A stretch of 5,157 nt of DNA from Desulfotomaculum sp. (GTDB lineage: Bacteria > Bacillota > Desulfotomaculia > Desulfotomaculales > Nap2-2B): the NCBI GenBank assembly GCA_003445555.1, contig DMDI01000006.1:1-5157 (forward strand), read 5' to 3'. Below the pieces are notes generated by a model. The model was not told the DNA's origin and did no database searches. It saw only the letters and a list, made by a program, of their open reading frames with translations. Positions 1-4,838 of the stretch are shown here, piece by piece (position 1 is the stretch's first letter; every line of letters begins with the position of its first letter). The translations under genes were made by a program, and so were the position numbers.

Positions 1-34
1 CAACAAGGTCATGGATGTTGATTTCCGGGCTCAT
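1..34 (-). CDS. Start of an unidentified gene, cut off by the window edge
   Basis: Only eleven codons are visible, reading MSPEINIHDLV from an ATG at 34 leftwards. The start is supported by a purine-rich Shine-Dalgarno run (AAGGGGGGAG, about 41-50 on this strand) at suitable distance and by a sigma-A-like promoter just upstream. It is in the same direction as the toxin-antitoxin pair to its right but is separated from it by about 108 bases with its own promoter, so it is probably a separate transcription unit. Eleven residues are too few to name a family. The opening loosely recalls small proteins of the DUF1858 type, but this is only a hint. Confidence 0.6.
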   Translation of the reverse strand, partial: MSPEINIHDLV

Positions 35-74
35 AAGGGCTCCCCCCTTTTTTTTGGTTTTACTCTTTATTTTT

Positions 75-103
75 ACGTTAGCTTCTTTCCTTGTCTTTGT
101 CAA
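75..103 (-). promoter_or_regulatory. Sigma-A-type promoter for the gene at the left edge
   Basis: On the minus strand a perfect -35 hexamer TTGACA (98-103) is followed by a 17-base spacer and a weak -10 hexamer TAACGT (75-80). The predicted transcript would start near 68 and have a leader of about 35 bases containing the purine-rich ribosome binding site. The -10 matches the consensus at only about half its positions, so the perfect -35 and exact spacing carry the call. Confidence 0.5.
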
Positions 104-124
104 GTATAACCAGATTCACTCCGT

Positions 125-148
125 TTTTAAGCTTTTAAGCTTTTAAGC
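125..148. repeat. Three tandem copies of an 8-base unit (TTTTAAGC)
   Basis: Three perfect copies of TTTTAAGC lie head to tail at 125-132, 133-140 and 141-148, followed by a partial copy. Each junction makes an AAGCTT palindrome. The array includes the stop codon of the toxin gene, which reads AAA GCT TAA inside the rightmost unit. It looks like a replication-slippage expansion at the 3' end of that gene. Confidence 0.8.
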
Positions 149-514
149 TTTAATGATTCTCCTGGCGAATTCTAATATGGCTCTTATAGCCTTTTTGGGA
201 TTATCACTCAAATCACTTCCTATAACATTTTCCTGAGCTCCTTTATGGAAATGCTTTGGATAGGTTCGCAGCTTTTTTGCTTCTCTGTCAGGGAGATTAT
301 TATATCGATATATCGTCCCATCAACATTTTTTCTTTCCCAGTGATAGGCATAAATACCTTTTTTCTTAATCGAAAGCCAAATATCAATGAAGCTCTCATC
401 CTTTAGCAAAATCCGTAACTTGCCATCTACAGCCAATGTGCCCTCCACTATATCTGCAAAATCACTTAAAGCAATCTGTACAAGTTGTGAATATAACTTG
501 TCTCTGGAAGTCAT
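143..514 (-). CDS. TumE-family (DUF6516) toxin of a type II-like toxin-antitoxin pair
   Basis: This 123-residue protein matches the TumE/DUF6516 toxin family as I know it: a small alpha/beta protein with an N-terminal strand region, an aromatic motif YAYHWE (55-60), a DGTIYRYNN segment (65-73) where the family has a D-G-x-I-x-R-x-D-N pattern, a TYPKHFHKG motif (84-92) equivalent to the usual F-P-x-H-F-H-x-G, and a tail of the form SDLSDNPKKAIRAILEFARR (100-119), where the family has a similar D-P-x-x-A-I-x-x-F-L-x-F ending. Length is normal for the family. The start at 514 overlaps the stop of the upstream antitoxin-like gene by four bases (ATGA), so translation is probably coupled. The biochemical target of the family is not something I can state. 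The third family residue usually H or D near position 73 is N here. The stop codon sits in a tandem 8-base repeat. Family assignment is fairly secure; toxicity is inferred. Confidence 0.82.
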   Translation of the reverse strand: MTSRDKLYSQLVQIALSDFADIVEGTLAVDGKLRILLKDESFIDIWLSIKKKGIYAYHWERKNVDGTIYRYNNLPDREAKKLRTYPKHFHKGAQENVIGSDLSDNPKKAIRAILEFARRIIKA

Positions 515-798
515 TTCTGAATAGCCCTCTGCAATAGATTAGCAACCTTCTCTCTTTCTAATTCAAGATACTCAAGCCTGCTCAAATCATCAAAACACTC
601 TGATTCAGTTATCTCCCCAGCCTCAAGTTTTTTCCATAGTTCATCAAAAGAAATTACACCATGTCGGCTTGATAGTTTACTTATTTCAATAGATAAATTT
701 TTTAACTCAATTTCCAGGAAGTGTTTGACTCCCTCTTCAATCAACCTCTTTTTAGGAATCTTTAGTTCCTTTTCCACCATCTGGATTAAGCTTGGCAT
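511..798 (-). CDS. Antitoxin-like partner of the TumE-family toxin
   Basis: A 95-residue, highly charged, almost entirely helical protein encoded directly before the toxin in the same operon. Visible segments: an N-terminal helix beginning PSLIQMVEKELKIPKKRLI, a Glu-rich helix (about 28-44), a turn with SSRHGVISFDELWKKLEAGE (about 43-62), and an acidic ESECFDDLSRLEYLELE stretch (about 65-81). The 'x-GxxSFDEL-x(3)-LExGE-x-(D/E)' layout resembles partners that often sit beside DUF6516 toxins. There is no obvious helix-turn-helix or ribbon-helix-helix, so self-regulation by DNA binding is not evident. The start is supported by a consensus ribosome binding site AAGGAGGT (806-813 on the opposite strand) seven bases upstream. 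Order antitoxin then toxin with an ATGA overlap is the classical arrangement. Function is inferred from position plus this resemblance. Confidence 0.72.
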   Translation of the reverse strand: MPSLIQMVEKELKIPKKRLIEEGVKHFLEIELKNLSIEISKLSSRHGVISFDELWKKLEAGEITESECFDDLSRLEYLELEREKVANLLQRAIQK

Positions 799-818
799 TT
801 AATTTACCTCCTTTACAC

Positions 819-962
819 TTACCTAGCTTCAAATGCTTCGCGAATTTTATGGATCATTGTCCAGTCAGTTTGGTAGCTTACCCTGGCACTGATTATGATC
901 CATTTGAGCATAAACCCATGTTTTTTAATTCCACATTTGCTAAATATCCTGCCTGATACATC
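819..962 (-). pseudogene. Possible coding remnant upstream of the toxin-antitoxin operon
   Basis: A 47-codon open stretch lies between in-frame stops at 963-965 and 819-821, ending about 20 bases before the antitoxin start. Its only early ATG is at 911, which would give a 30-residue product starting MLKWIIISARVSYQTDW and ending with a basic-acidic helix (IHKIREAFEAR). No ribosome binding site precedes that ATG. The composition looks protein-like, so it may be the tail of a decayed gene, perhaps of a mobile element or an older toxin gene. I do not recognise the family and chance openness at this length is quite possible. Confidence 0.22.
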
Positions 963-1081
963 CTAGCACCTCATTATCCATAAAAAGACCATTCATCTTC
1001 TGCTCTAAAACTCTTCGGTGTTTTCACTTTAGCATAATTAACAAACCGAGGCAAATAGAATATTATCTATCTGAATGAAAG
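820..1081. other. Gene-poor spacer between divergent operons
   Basis: The left two-thirds of the gap between the minus-strand toxin-antitoxin operon and the plus-strand exporter operon contain no full gene. Apart from the two short open minus-strand stretches listed separately I see no ribosome-binding-site-preceded frame, no tRNA-like fold and no repeat here. I could not find a convincing minus-strand promoter for the antitoxin gene, although one must presumably lie in this stretch. Confidence 0.5.
974..1066 (-). pseudogene. Second possible coding remnant, 30 codons
   Basis: Between stops at 1067-1069 and 974-976 the minus strand is open for 30 codons, including YLPRFVNYAKVKTPKSF and ending EDEWSFYG. 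It has no ATG and would need a GTG in mid-stretch to start. The mix of aromatic and charged residues looks like a genuine protein C-terminus rather than AT-rich noise. It is in a different frame from the remnant to its left. Unrecognised; offered only as a lead. Confidence 0.2.
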
Positions 1082-1128
1082 ATAAAAGTACTGATAAGAT
1101 AAATTTTTATCTTGACGTACTCTTTTAT
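1082..1128. repeat. Long imperfect inverted repeat overlapping the exporter-operon promoter
   Basis: The core is a perfect 8-base inverted repeat AAGATAAA / TTTATCTT (1096-1103 and 1106-1113) around a two-base centre. Outside it the arms pair again after small bulges: ATAAAA (1082-1087) with TTTTAT (1123-1128), and GTAC (1088-1091) with GTAC (1117-1120). In total about 18 of 22-24 positions per arm are symmetric. The right arm covers the -35 hexamer of the promoter at 1112-1139, which is where a repressor operator would be expected. It could also act as a weak terminator or as the relic of a miniature element. Confidence 0.55.
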
Positions 1129-1139
1129 TTTTATATAAC
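1112..1139 (+). promoter_or_regulatory. Sigma-A-type promoter of the lipoprotein-permease-ATPase operon
   Basis: A -35 hexamer TTGACG (1112-1117) is separated by 16 bases from a -10 hexamer TATAAC (1134-1139); each matches the consensus at five of six positions. The predicted start is near 1146, giving a leader of about 115 bases before the ATG at 1261. The -35 lies within the right arm of a long inverted repeat, suggesting control by a dimeric repressor. Confidence 0.62.
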
Positions 1140-1145
1140 ATACGT

Positions 1146-1260
1146 AACTATGTTGCTAATCATTATCATCTTAACTATAAAAAAAGGGGGGGGAGTGCAA
1201 TTCTTCAATATTATTCAAAAACAAGGAATATAAGGAATAAAGGGTGGGTAAGAGTACGTT
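1146..1260 (+). other. Leader of the exporter operon with an A7-G8 homopolymer
   Basis: The predicted 5' untranslated region holds seven A followed by eight G (1179-1193), a slippage-prone double homopolymer, then an AT-rich stretch. The G-run could mimic a ribosome binding site for a GTG at 1196, but that frame has only 12 codons. The ribosome binding site used for the gene at 1261 is probably the weak AAGGGTGG near 1240-1247, about 13 bases from the ATG. No recognisable riboswitch fold is visible. Confidence 0.4.
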
Positions 1261-1992
1261 ATGATTCAACCTTGTAAAAAACAGTTTAGCATATTAATTG
1301 CGCTTATCATGCTTACCACGATTATAATTATTGTTAGTGGTTGTGGAACCTCTAAACGTTCCTCAGTTATTAGTAAATTTAGCCCTGGAGAAACAACATT
1401 AACTCCAACGGAAGAAACCCAAACTAAACCAACTGTCCCAGATCAGAATAGCAGTGGTACAAAAAATAATAACGAATCAGCCAGCAAGGACAGTACTTCA
1501 AGTAAAGGTTCTCTTAATCATGATTATGCTGCTCCTAAGACAAAGGGTAGCTACCCCAGTAATAACGAAGTGCAAAAAGGCAGCAATAAAGGTTCATTAA
1601 ATGCCCCACCGCGTACCTCAGCAGATAAAAATGCCGGCACTATAGCAGATAAAGTTTACGGAACTTCTAAACCGCCCGAAGAAAAAGGTCTTAAGGGCCC
1701 AAAGATAGTAAAGATAATTGATATCTTAAATAAACCCGATAATTATAAAAACCAAACTATACTCGTGGAAGGGAAAATTGTTACTCAATGTAGTTCTGGC
1801 TGTTGGTTTAACCTGAAAGATGATACCGGAGTAGTATACGTTGACCTGGCTCCAGGCAATCTGGTAATATCGCAAAAGAGAGGGGCCACGGCAAGAGTAT
1901 ACGGGACGGGGAAGCGGTCAATAAAAAGGGAGATATATACCTCATTGGCAAAAAGGTTGAATTTTAATAAAAGGGAGAATTTAGCGGGATGA
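1261..1992 (+). CDS. Secreted lipoprotein with a C-terminal OB-fold-like domain
   Basis: The 243-residue product begins with a lipoprotein signal peptide: basic KK at 6-7, a hydrophobic core (about 9-25) and a lipobox VSGC with the acylated cysteine at 28. Residues 29-145 are a Ser/Thr/Asn/Lys/Pro-rich, probably disordered tether with a repeated KGSLN (82-86 and 110-114). Residues about 148-235 form a compact beta-rich domain: IDILNKPDNYKNQTILVEGK, then CSSGCWFNLKDDTG (177-190), then VVYVDL and a glycine-bounded strand. This is the pattern of OB-fold 'tRNA_anti-like' extracytoplasmic domains, in which a strand reading 'V-x-V-x-G-K' precedes a 'C-x(3)-C-W-F-x-L-x-D-x-T-G' hairpin. The two cysteines (177, 181) could form a disulphide or bind metal. 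It is the first gene of an operon and overlaps the permease gene by ATGA, so it probably acts with that exporter outside the membrane. Lipidation is confident; the OB-fold call is moderate; the ligand is unknown. Confidence 0.8.
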   Translation: MIQPCKKQFSILIALIMLTTIIIIVSGCGTSKRSSVISKFSPGETTLTPTEETQTKPTVPDQNSSGTKNNNESASKDSTSSKGSLNHDYAAPKTKGSYPSNNEVQKGSNKGSLNAPPRTSADKNAGTIADKVYGTSKPPEEKGLKGPKIVKIIDILNKPDNYKNQTILVEGKIVTQCSSGCWFNLKDDTGVVYVDLAPGNLVISQKRGATARVYGTGKRSIKREIYTSLAKRLNFNKRENLAG

Positions 1993-3161
1993 ATTTTTTT
2001 ACTTTAGCGATAAAAAACCTGCAACGGCGGCGGGGCAGGACAGGCCTGACCATACTTGGGGTAGCTATTGCCACCGCCGACTTATTTATTCTTGTTTCCT
2101 TTAATTCTGATTATGAAAGGCATTTGAATAAGGAGCTTAACAATCTGGGTATGCATATTCTGGCGGTACCTAGGGGGTGCCCTTATGAAGCGGCTTCGCT
2201 GATTATGCAGGGCGGTGTTATCCCAAAATATCTTTCCAATAAAGACCTCGACGCGGTAAAGAAAATTGATGGTATAGAGATTGCCAGTCCCATGCTCCTT
2301 CACCAGTTTATCGGTCCCGATAATAAGCCGCATGTTGCCTACGGTATTAATATTAACGAAATGAAGCGCCTTAAGCCATGGTGGAAAGTGGAGGGCAGGT
2401 TTTTTTCTCAGACCGAAGACAAGGTTAAGGTTCTTGGTAAAGACATTGCCCAGAGAGAAAAATTAAAGGTGGGTGATGTATTGCCTTTTGGTCCGGATAA
2501 AGGGCCATTTAAAATTGTTGGTGTGCTTGAGAGAACGGACACCCAGGATGATGAGTTTCATTTCCTGCCCCTAGAGGTTGTCCAAAAGATTTTCGGCAAG
2601 CCTGACCAGATAACAGCCATCGCCATCAGGGTAAAAGATATTTCCAAAATACCGGAGGTCACCAGGCAACTGGAGAAAATTCCAGACATTCAGGCCGTGA
2701 CTATAACTCAGATAATGGGTACAATTATGAATCTGGTAGGTTCGGCCAGGACCCTTCTCGTTTCGGTTGTTATTATCGCCATCATCATTAGCGCCGTGGG
2801 GATAATCAATACGCTGCTTATGTCAGTCAACGAAAGGAGAAGGGAATTTGGGGTGATGAAAGCTTTAGGGGCTAAAGGAGCAGATATAGGCAAACTGGTT
2901 CTCATTGAAACCTTACTCATAACATTCAGCGGGGGAATAATTGGTTTGTTGTTTTCATTATCCGGGGCAAACCTGATCGAAGTTTTGATTAAAGGAGTAA
3001 TCCCGTATTCTCCTGCCGCTAGACTTATTTCGCCGGAGCCAAGGTTAATTGGCTTTTGTTTATTGTTCTCTATCGTTGTCGGGTTTGTCTGCGGAATATA
3101 CCCGGTGGTTAAATCATCTTCCTTAACGCCCATGGAAGCTATAAGGAGTGGTTTAGAATGA
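1989..3161 (+). CDS. ABC transporter permease of the MacB/FtsX family
   Basis: A 390-residue membrane protein with the standard four-helix layout: TM1 at about 17-38 after a basic NLQRRRGRTG segment, a large extracytoplasmic MacB-type domain (about 40-250), then the FtsX domain with TM2 (about 255-280), TM3 (about 302-330) and TM4 (about 352-373). Family hallmarks are visible: NERRREFGVMKALGA (281-295), the coupling segment that contacts the ATPase, and the ending PVVKSSSLTPMEAIRSG (372-388). Such permeases do not usually carry bulk solutes; they move lipoproteins or peptides, or transmit force across the membrane. The extracytoplasmic domain contains a distinctive GCPYEAASLIMQGG (63-76), with a single exposed cysteine. 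An AAGGGAG site (1971-1977) precedes the start. It overlaps both neighbours by ATGA, so the three genes are translationally coupled. The substrate is unknown. Confidence 0.93.
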   Translation: MNFFTLAIKNLQRRRGRTGLTILGVAIATADLFILVSFNSDYERHLNKELNNLGMHILAVPRGCPYEAASLIMQGGVIPKYLSNKDLDAVKKIDGIEIASPMLLHQFIGPDNKPHVAYGININEMKRLKPWWKVEGRFFSQTEDKVKVLGKDIAQREKLKVGDVLPFGPDKGPFKIVGVLERTDTQDDEFHFLPLEVVQKIFGKPDQITAIAIRVKDISKIPEVTRQLEKIPDIQAVTITQIMGTIMNLVGSARTLLVSVVIIAIIISAVGIINTLLMSVNERRREFGVMKALGAKGADIGKLVLIETLLITFSGGIIGLLFSLSGANLIEVLIKGVIPYSPAARLISPEPRLIGFCLLFSIVVGFVCGIYPVVKSSSLTPMEAIRSGLE

Positions 3162-3831
3162 ATAATAAAATTATCTCCGCCCAAGGGTTAACCAAGGCAT
3201 ATCGCCGGGGCAGCGAAGAAATATTTGCGCTCAAAGAAGTTAGTTTTGTCGCTTCAAGGGGTGAATTTGTGGCTATTGTTGGACCATCTGGTTCTGGCAA
3301 GACTACGCTGCTCAATCTTCTTGGCTGTCTGGATACTCCAACGGAAGGCAGCCTTAGGATAAACGGGATTGAAATTAATGGCCTGAAAGAGAAGGACCTG
3401 GTAAAGCTACGCCGGGAAAATATAGGTTTTATTTTCCAGCATTTTTTCTCTTGCCCACTTTAACCGTAAGGGAAAATATAGAATTACCCCTTCTTTTTAG
3501 CCCGAAAAGTAATTATAAAAGCAAAAAGGGCAGAATAGACGAATTAACCGAACTTGTTGGGCTTAAAGCCAGAGCACATCCCCTGCCGTATCAGCTTAGC
3601 GGAGGGGAAATGCAGCGGGTGGCTATTGGCCGGGCTCTTATTAACAAACCAGAGATTATCCTGGCCGATGAACCCACCGGAAACCTGGATTCAGTCACAT
3701 CCCAAAAAATTTATGAATTATTTCAGGAAATTAATAATCAAGGCCTAACCCTGATTACGGTCACTCATAATATTGATCTGGCAAAAAAAACGCACCGTAC
3801 CATTCACTTGAGTGACGGGGAAATAAGATAA
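3158..3831 (+). pseudogene. LolD/MacB-type ABC ATPase, frame broken by a single-base deletion or recoded
   Basis: The ATPase partner of the permease. Frame one (from ATG 3158, ribosome binding site AAGGAG at 3143-3148) gives Walker A GPSGSGKTT (42-50) and the Q-loop glutamine 94 in GFIFQHFF, then runs into a TAA at 3461-3463. The other frame carries on without loss: LLPTLTVRENIELPL, signature LSGGEMQR, Walker B IILADEP, D-loop GNLD and H-switch histidine in TVTHN. Adding one T to the six-T run at 3442-3447 restores a full-length 224-residue protein with the family-typical HFFLLPTLTVREN junction. The run also forms T_TTT_TTC in the correct phase for a -1 ribosomal frameshift, which would give exactly the same junction. 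Possible explanations are a sequencing error, a real inactivating mutation, or recoding or transcript slippage. The second part has no ribosome binding site of its own. Family identity is certain; functional status is open. Confidence 0.9.
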
Positions 3832-3852
3832 ATATTCCTAGATGATGTTTCC

Positions 3853-3913
3853 CTGCCTATCCGGGGAGAAGGAAAAGGCAGAGCAAAAAATTTTTTTAAA
3901 AATTTTTTTAAAA
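3853..3913 (+). terminator. Weak terminator candidate after the exporter operon
   Basis: Shortly after the ATPase stop, CTGCCT (3853-3858) can pair with AGGCAG (3876-3881) around a 17-base loop, and seven to eight bases later the sequence becomes alternating A and T blocks with two seven-T tracts. The stem is short and the gap before the T-tract is longer than usual, so an intrinsic terminator is only plausible. The same A/T blocks lie just upstream of the next promoter and may serve as an UP element. Confidence 0.35.
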
Positions 3914-3919
3914 AAGGAC

Positions 3920-3947
3920 TTGACAATCTTCTTTTTTTAGGTAAAAT
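3920..3947 (+). promoter_or_regulatory. Strong sigma-A-type promoter with upstream A/T tracts
   Basis: A perfect -35 TTGACA (3920-3925), a 16-base spacer and a -10 TAAAAT (3942-3947, five of six matches) form the best plus-strand promoter in the window. Phased A and T blocks at about 3885-3916 sit directly upstream, as in an UP element or intrinsically bent DNA. The transcript would start near 3954 and read through the short remnant at 3992-4081 into the interrupted gene at 4122. Confidence 0.68.
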
Positions 3948-3991
3948 ATTAGTTAGTTGATAAACATTATATACTAGGGGTAAAAAACACG

Positions 3992-4081
3992 AGGAATTAT
4001 TCTGAACTAGATGAACTGCGGCTTATCTTTTCCCGCGGCTAAACCAATAAAGAACTGCCAGACTGGCTGGCTTTAATATAA
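3992..4081 (+). pseudogene. Short coding remnant with an in-frame TAA
   Basis: Downstream of the promoter one frame reads RNYSELDELRLIFSRG, a TAA at 4040-4042, then TNKELPDWLALI and a second TAA at 4079-4081. Both halves look like one continuous amphipathic protein sequence in the same frame, as if a sense codon such as TTA or CAA had become TAA. There is no ATG, GTG or TTG in frame at the left side, so the start is missing too. An overlapping ATG frame at 4011 (21 codons) lacks a nearby ribosome binding site. I infer a decayed small gene, perhaps a former companion of the gene at 4122; I do not recognise the family. Confidence 0.3.
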
Positions 4082-4121
4082 CCAGAAAAAAAATAATTAA
4101 CGAAAGGGGCGTTCTTTCAAT

Positions 4122-4631
4122 ATGGGAAACCTTTTACAATCTTATTTTGACCTTACTTTTGACCTTACTAAAGAAAATCTTGAACTGGCGCTTAACACTG
4201 TGGAAAAGATAAGTAAGGAATTTGGCAACGGGCAGAATGAAGAGAGATCACTGTTTGAAAGTTAGAGCAGCGTTATTGACGACATTACTAAATTTTATTT
4301 CTTGCCGGGGCAGTTATTTGATGTCTTGCCGCGCCAGAAAAGCCCTAGCGGGAAAGAAGTGCTAAATTTTTTTGATGACTGGCTTAAGATACTTAATGAT
4401 AACACGGTAAGGACATTGAAGTTAAGCGATAAATTAGAGGACCACTATCTGCAGACTATTAATATATGGAAGAGATATGGCTTAAAAACCTATAATAACT
4501 GGCTTTCTGCTTTAAAAATCTGGAGCGAAGAAAAACAGGAGGCTAGCTCCCTAAATGTGGAGACAAAACAACAAAATAAAAGACCCGATTTAAAAGGGAA
4601 AGCCGAAGAAAAGCAAGTTTCGGTACCCTAA
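4122..4631 (+). pseudogene. Helical, loosely phasin-like protein gene interrupted by an in-frame TAG
   Basis: From an ATG at 4122, preceded by AAAGGGG (4103-4109, about 12 bases away), the frame runs 47 codons to a TAG at 4263-4265 and then stays open in the same frame to TAA at 4629-4631, 170 codons in all. Before the stop: MGNLLQSYFDLTFDLTKENL, with a perfect 12-base tandem duplication giving FDLT twice. After it: an amphipathic section, FFDDWLKIL, then HYLQTINIWKRYGLKTYNNW and a charged Lys/Glu/Gln tail. The Trp- and Tyr-spaced long helices recall phasins or PhaE-type polyhydroxyalkanoate granule proteins, but that is a resemblance of style, not a recognised family. Restarting at TTG 4302 would lack a ribosome binding site. 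Explanations are a point mutation, a sequence error, or UAG read-through (including pyrrolysine). Confidence 0.55.
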
Positions 4632-4684
4632 CCTTTGAGGCAAGGCGGCAAAATAAAAAACTTGAAGGTCTGGCAGTTCTTTGT

Positions 4685-4729
4685 ACTCCCGCCTTACAGG
4701 CGGGAGAGGCTCCGCAAAGGGAGTTTTTT
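4685..4729 (+). promoter_or_regulatory. GC-rich hairpin with alternative pairings: terminator or translational switch
   Basis: CTCCCGCCT (4686-4694) pairs perfectly with AGGCGGGAG (4698-4706) around a three-base loop. A second stem, CTCC (4710-4713) with GGAG (4720-4723), is followed at once by six T. A third, mutually exclusive pairing joins ACTCCC (4685-4690) with GGGAGT (4719-4724). The GGGAG that ends the element is also a well-placed ribosome binding site for the ATG at 4730. The element is therefore either the intrinsic terminator of the transcript from 3954 or a structure controlling the small frame that follows. Confidence 0.6.
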
Positions 4730-4828
4730 ATGTTTTTAAGTAATTACGAAAAAGATTATCTAATACCATGCCTAAAAACATGGCAGGCTTTTTGGAAAGT
4801 TGAAAGCCAAAAGCCAATTTTAAATTGA
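4730..4828 (+). CDS. Small protein of 32 residues, unknown
   Basis: ATG at 4730 opens a 32-codon frame with a strong ribosome binding site AAAGGGAG (4716-4723) six bases upstream, which is the main support. The product starts MFLSNYEKDYLIPCLKTWQAF and ends KVESQKPILN, with one cysteine, two tryptophans and no signal peptide or clear membrane helix. Its Trp-rich amphipathic style resembles the helical protein encoded just upstream, so it might be a related or truncated piece. The same bases form the T-tract of a terminator-like structure, so the frame may be fortuitous. Family not recognised. Confidence 0.35.
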   Translation: MFLSNYEKDYLIPCLKTWQAFWKVESQKPILN

Positions 4829-4838
4829 TGGTGATATT

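Noticed and set aside
1196..1234. GTG-started 12-codon frame after the G-run in the exporter leader
   Set aside because: The G-run abuts the GTG with too little spacing for a normal ribosome binding site and the peptide has no leader-peptide features such as runs of one amino acid.
2082..2333. Minus-strand 83-codon open frame inside the permease gene
   Set aside because: It is antisense to a clearly conserved MacB/FtsX permease, has low-complexity character and no family resemblance.
2708..3184. Minus-strand 158-codon open frame opposite the permease C-terminus
   Set aside because: It mirrors the hydrophobic helices of the permease on the opposite strand and has no ribosome binding site or recognisable domain; it is a shadow frame.
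3554..3748. Plus-strand 64-codon frame inside the second half of the ATPase
   Set aside because: It lies in an alternative frame over the signature and Walker B region of the ATPase, whose motifs are unmistakable in the other frame.
4057..4078. GCCAG / CTGGC hairpin followed by TTTAATAT
   Set aside because: The stem is only five base pairs and the T-run is too short and interrupted for an intrinsic terminator; it also falls within the possible coding remnant.
4650..4742. Plus-strand frame reading LKVWQFFVLPPYRRERLRKG across the hairpin at 4685-4729
   Set aside because: It owes its openness and Arg-rich content to the GC-rich hairpin, has no good ribosome binding site, and ends in the poly-T tract.
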